From Terriglobia bacterium (GTDB taxonomy: Bacteria > Acidobacteriota > Terriglobia > Bryobacterales > Bryobacteraceae), in the NCBI GenBank assembly GCA_020073265.1, contig JAIQFN010000041.1:1-52533 (forward strand): DNA of 52,533 bases. Direction: 5' to 3'. Made by a program: the position numbers and the translations under genes. Positions 49,343 to 52,533 of the stretch are shown piece after piece. The notes beneath the pieces are model-generated. The model was given only the letters and a program-made list of their open reading frames with translations, was not told where the DNA came from and made no database searches. The first letter of the stretch is position 1, and each line of letters begins with the position of its first letter.

Positions 49343-51187
49343 ATGCGAACCTGTAGCGCCCTGTTCCTGGCCTTGACCGCCCTGAGTCCGCTGCTGGCGC
49401 AGGACGGAGCGGCTCTCTACAAGGACCGCTGCGCCATGTGCCACGACCGCTCGGCCGAGACCCGCGCGCCGGCTCCCACTGCTCTCCGCCAGATGTCGCC
49501 CGAGAACGTCGTGCGCGCCCTCGAATCCGGACTGATGAAGGACCAGGGCGCGTCGCTCAGCGCGGCCCAAAGGAACACGCTGGCCGAGTTTCTCACCGGC
49601 AAGACCATCGGTCAGCCGGCGCCGCAGGCCAAGCCGAATACGTGCCCCAACGCGAATGCGGCCTTCTCGCCCTCCGGCCCTGGCTGGAACGGCTGGGGCG
49701 TCGATTTGAGCAACGCGCGCTTCCAAAGCGCCGCCCAAGCCGGCCTCGACGCCGCTCAGATCCCGCGGCTGAAACTGAAATGGGCTTTCGCCTTCCCCAA
49801 CACCTTTGCCGCGAACGGCCAGCCCACCGTCGTCGGCGGGCGCATCTTTGTTCCGGGCGCCAACCGCAGGGTCTATGCTCTGGATGCACGCTCGGGCTGC
49901 GAGTATTGGTCCATCGAAACGCAAGCGCCCGTCAGAACCGCCATCACCGTCGCCGGCGTACGCGGCGAGCGAGTGCGCCAGGTGGCGTTCTTCGGCGACC
50001 AGCGCGCCAATGCCTACGCCGTGGATGCCTCCAGCGGCGAGCTGCTCTGGAAAGTGCACGTCGAAGATCATCCACAAGCCAAGATCGTCGGAGCGCCGCA
50101 GTATTCCGACGCCCGCGTGTACGTGCCGGTGACCGACGCGGAAGAAGGTCCCGCCATGAGCCCAAAATTCGAGTGCTGCACCGGCCGCGGCGCGCTGGTG
50201 GCCCTGGATGCGCTCACCGGAAAACAGATCTGGAAAACCTACACCATCGACGAGAAGGCGCATCCCACCACCAAGAATTCAGCCGGGACCCAGATGTGGG
50301 GGCCTTCCGGCGCGAGCATCTGGTCGGCACCCACCATCGATCTCGAGCGCAAGATCATCTATGCCGCCACCGGCGACAATTTCTCCAGCCCGGCCACCAA
50401 GACCAGCGACGCAGTCCTGGCTTTCGATATGCAAACCGGCAAGCTGCTCTGGTCCAAGCAAATCACCGAGCAGGACGTGTTCAACATGGCCTGCGTGCCG
50501 GGCCCGTCCAAGGCCAGTTGCCCGGAAGAGAACGGCCCGGATCTCGATCTCGGCGCATCGCCCATTCTGGTGAAAGCGGCCAACGGCAAGCGCGTCCTGC
50601 TGGTCAGCCAGAAGTCCGGCGTCGCCACCGGCCTAGACGCCGACCACGACGGCTCTGTGCTCTGGCAAACGCGCGTCGGCCACGGCAGCCCGCTCGGCGG
50701 CATCCAGTGGGGATCGGCTTCCGACGGCAAGAACATGTACGTGCCGCTTTCCGATATCACCTTCATCGACATGGAATTCGGTACCGGCAAGAAGCTGCTG
50801 CTCAATCCGAAAGGCGGCGGAGGCCTGTTCGCGCTCGACGTCCTGACCGGCAAGAACGTGTGGACCGCGCCGCCGGCTTCCTGCGGCGACCGGCCCAATT
50901 GCAGTCCCGCGCAATCCGCCGCCGTTTCCGCGATGCCCGGAGTGGTCTTCTCGGGCGCCGTGGACGGACATCTGCGCGGCTATTCCACCCGCAACGGAGC
51001 TGTCATCTGGGATTTCGACACCGCCCAGGAGTTCAACACCGTCAACGGCCTCACTGCCAAGGGCGGCTCGATGGACGGACCTGGCCCGGTGATCGCAGGT
51101 GGAATGCTCTACGTATGCTCCGGTTACGGCGCGTGGGGCGGAATGCCCGGCAACGTCCTGCTGGCATTCTCACCGGACGGGAAATAG
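49343..51187 (+). CDS. Haem c / PQQ-type beta-propeller dehydrogenase (PVA-dehydrogenase-like)
   Basis: A 614-residue exported protein. Signal peptide CSALFLALTALSPLLA; a short cytochrome c domain with C30-A-M-C33-H34 follows (ALYKDRCAMCHDRSAET), and a probable Met ligand in ALRQMSPENVVRAL or LMKDQ. From about residue 110 there is an eight-bladed-like PQQ propeller with repeated A-x-D-x-x-[ST]-G-x-x-x-W blades (ALDARSGCEYWSIE, AVDASSGELLWKV, ALDALTGKQIWKT, AFDMQTGKLLWSKQ). The order haem then PQQ propeller, and WGPSGASIWSAPTID, match polyvinyl-alcohol-dehydrogenase-type enzymes. Substrate (secondary alcohol or polymer) not established. No Shine-Dalgarno is seen. Confidence 0.87.
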   Translation: MRTCSALFLALTALSPLLAQDGAALYKDRCAMCHDRSAETRAPAPTALRQMSPENVVRALESGLMKDQGASLSAAQRNTLAEFLTGKTIGQPAPQAKPNTCPNANAAFSPSGPGWNGWGVDLSNARFQSAAQAGLDAAQIPRLKLKWAFAFPNTFAANGQPTVVGGRIFVPGANRRVYALDARSGCEYWSIETQAPVRTAITVAGVRGERVRQVAFFGDQRANAYAVDASSGELLWKVHVEDHPQAKIVGAPQYSDARVYVPVTDAEEGPAMSPKFECCTGRGALVALDALTGKQIWKTYTIDEKAHPTTKNSAGTQMWGPSGASIWSAPTIDLERKIIYAATGDNFSSPATKTSDAVLAFDMQTGKLLWSKQITEQDVFNMACVPGPSKASCPEENGPDLDLGASPILVKAANGKRVLLVSQKSGVATGLDADHDGSVLWQTRVGHGSPLGGIQWGSASDGKNMYVPLSDITFIDMEFGTGKKLLLNPKGGGGLFALDVLTGKNVWTAPPASCGDRPNCSPAQSAAVSAMPGVVFSGAVDGHLRGYSTRNGAVIWDFDTAQEFNTVNGLTAKGGSMDGPGPVIAGGMLYVCSGYGAWGGMPGNVLLAFSPDGK

Positions 51188-51326
51188 TAAACCGCACGCT
51201 ATACCCACACAGAATTACGCTAAGCCCGTCCAAGCCGGAATCACTCGATCGACTTACAATTTAGATCGCTGTCTCAGAAGCCGCGGTGCTTCTGCTCTCG
51301 CGGTTGTGCCTACCAAGGAGCTTTCA

Positions 51327-52533
51327 ATGTTTCGCAAGATGCTGGTCCTGATCGTGGCAGCTTTGCCACCACTGGCTTTTTCCCAAGTTCCGACGGCGAA
51401 TGCCTACGTCCAGCACAACCTGGTGTCGGACGTGCCCGGATTAGCAGACGTAACCGACCCGAACCTGGTGGACCCCTGGGGCATGTCGGCGAGTTCCGCC
51501 TCGCCGATCTGGGTCAGCAATCACGACAAGGGAGTCGCGACGCTCTATAACGGTTCCGGCGCCATCGTCGCGCTCGTGGTCACCGTTCCGCCGGCGGCGG
51601 GCGGCGCACCGCCTTCCAAGCCGACCGGGCAGGTGAATAATTCGACCACTGCTTTTGTGCTTGCCAACGGCAAGCCGGCTTCGTTCATCTTCGTCACCGA
51701 AGACGGCACCCTCTCGGCGTGGAACGCCGGCGCGGCGTCAACCGTGATGGCGGACAACTCCGCTTCGGGCGCGGTCTACAAAGGCTTGGCTATCGGCGCC
51801 AGCAGCACTTTGGGGCCGCTGCTCTATGCCGCCAACATCAACTCCGGCAACATCGACGTGTTCGACGGCAAGTTCACACCCGCCAAGGTTGCGGGCAGCT
51901 TCGCCAATCCGAACATCCCCAGCGGCTTCGCGCCGTTCAATGTCTGGAACCTCGGCGGCAAGCTGTATGTCACTTACGCGAAACAGAGCGCGGACAAGAA
52001 AAACGATGTGGCCGGATCCGGCAACGGTTTCGTGAGCGTGTTCGATACCGATGGCAATCTCCTGAAGCACCTGGTCTCCAATGGGCCGCTGAATTCTCCC
52101 TGGGGCGTCGCCATCGCGCCGTCCACGTTCAGCAAGTTCGCCGGAGCGCTCCTGGTCGGCAATTTCGGAAACGGCAACATCAACGCCTTCGACCTGACCA
52201 CCGGGTCGCTCCTGGGCACGCTGCAGGACACCAAGGGGAATCCGATCCAGATCGAAGGCCTGTGGGCGCTGCTGGTCGGCAACGGCAAGACCGGCGGAGA
52301 TACCAACATGCTCTATTTCGCAGCCGGGATTTCGAACGGCGATACCAAGGTTCACGGTCTGTTCGGAAGCCTGGCCCCGCCCGCGACGGTGATCAACGCG
52401 TTTAACGCTGCCAGCGGCGCATCCGGCGCCATTGCTCCGGGCGAGGCGCTCATGCTGAGCGGAATTTCGATCGGCCCCTCGCCGCTCGCCAGCGGAAAAA
52501 TTCCGCTCTCCGGCAGTGTGGACACGTCGCTGG
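51327..52533 (+). CDS. TIGR03118 family exported protein (cut by the window end)
   Basis: At least 402 residues; the frame stays open to base 52533. Signal peptide MLVLIVAALPPLAFS. The mature part begins YVQHNLVSDVPGLADVTDPN, then LVDPWGMSASSASPIWVSNHDKG, which is diagnostic of TIGR03118, a beta-propeller-like family common in Acidobacteria. Further propeller-type strands: LVGNFGNGNINAFDLTTGSLLG, IEGLWALLVGNGKTGG and LYFAAGISNGD. After NAASGASG a new C-terminal sandwich begins (IAPGEALMLSG), cut by the edge. AAGGAG at 51315-51320 sets the start. TACAAT (51255-51260) upstream may be its -10 box. Function unknown. Confidence 0.9.
   Translation, partial: MFRKMLVLIVAALPPLAFSQVPTANAYVQHNLVSDVPGLADVTDPNLVDPWGMSASSASPIWVSNHDKGVATLYNGSGAIVALVVTVPPAAGGAPPSKPTGQVNNSTTAFVLANGKPASFIFVTEDGTLSAWNAGAASTVMADNSASGAVYKGLAIGASSTLGPLLYAANINSGNIDVFDGKFTPAKVAGSFANPNIPSGFAPFNVWNLGGKLYVTYAKQSADKKNDVAGSGNGFVSVFDTDGNLLKHLVSNGPLNSPWGVAIAPSTFSKFAGALLVGNFGNGNINAFDLTTGSLLGTLQDTKGNPIQIEGLWALLVGNGKTGGDTNMLYFAAGISNGDTKVHGLFGSLAPPATVINAFNAASGASGAIAPGEALMLSGISIGPSPLASGKIPLSGSVDTSL

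Overview
The window looks like chromosomal DNA of an Acidobacteriota member, most likely of the Bryobacterales/Solibacter branch. This rests on the high GC content and on a set of families typical of that group: an ADOP-type duplicated orphan permease, a VWFA-related secreted protein, a TIGR03118 protein, a DUF1501/DUF1800 pair, a giant Oar-like TonB-dependent receptor with a carboxypeptidase-regulatory head, and many DinB proteins. No database search was run; all names come from reading the proteins. No tRNA, rRNA, CRISPR array, prophage or insertion sequence was seen.

Layout. 1-4.6 kb: the tail of an upstream gene, a palindromic repeat pair, a serine beta-lactamase-like hydrolase, a DinB protein, a secreted alpha/beta hydrolase, a methyltransferase and a Tat-type cupin. 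4.6-8.4 kb (minus strand): a tight four-gene operon of circularly permuted ATP-grasp, alpha-E, transglutaminase-like protease and cupin, a predicted peptide-ligation/processing cluster. 8.4-13.5 kb: a decayed spacer, a secreted helical protein, a VWA protein, an AlkA-like glycosylase, two DinB proteins, a CGNR zinc-finger regulator and a STAS protein. 13.5-18.1 kb: DUF1501, DUF1800, an unknown membrane protein and a second 3-methyladenine glycosylase. 18.1-22 kb: thpR-plsY-gpsA, then an ECF sigma factor, its zinc-finger anti-sigma factor and a DUF3106-like protein. 22-24.4 kb: a cytochrome c behind a long RNA hairpin, and a chemoreceptor with a CxxCH motif in its sensor domain. 24.5-28.1 kb: a fully overlapping trpC-trpF-trpB-trpA-chorismate mutase operon.

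28.1-34.7 kb: a secreted FMN alpha-hydroxy-acid oxidase with a SnoaL-like partner, a membrane coiled-coil protein, a DinB protein, a LysW-like acidic zinc-ribbon protein overlapping the first of two small secreted beta-sandwich proteins, an MBL hydrolase, a HipA-like kinase and a PAS-only protein. 34.8-39.2 kb: a microcompartment shell protein with an acylating aldehyde dehydrogenase, an unknown gene, and recJ. 39.2-43.2 kb: a class-I amidotransferase-like hydrolase, a secreted TPR protein, and a divergent NfrB-like glycosyltransferase with a C-terminal MshEN (cyclic-di-GMP) module. 43.2 kb to the end: the ADOP permease, the TonB-dependent receptor with a long AT-rich leader and strong terminator, a haem-PQQ (PVA-dehydrogenase-like) enzyme, and a TIGR03118 protein cut by the window edge.

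The items most worth following are the LysW-like protein whose acidic-tail DNA doubles as the start of the next gene, the haem-motif chemoreceptor beside a cytochrome with a structured leader, the minimal microcompartment locus, the ATP-grasp/alpha-E/transglutaminase/cupin operon, the Nfr-like cyclic-di-GMP glycosyltransferase, and a two-copy double-hairpin intergenic repeat.
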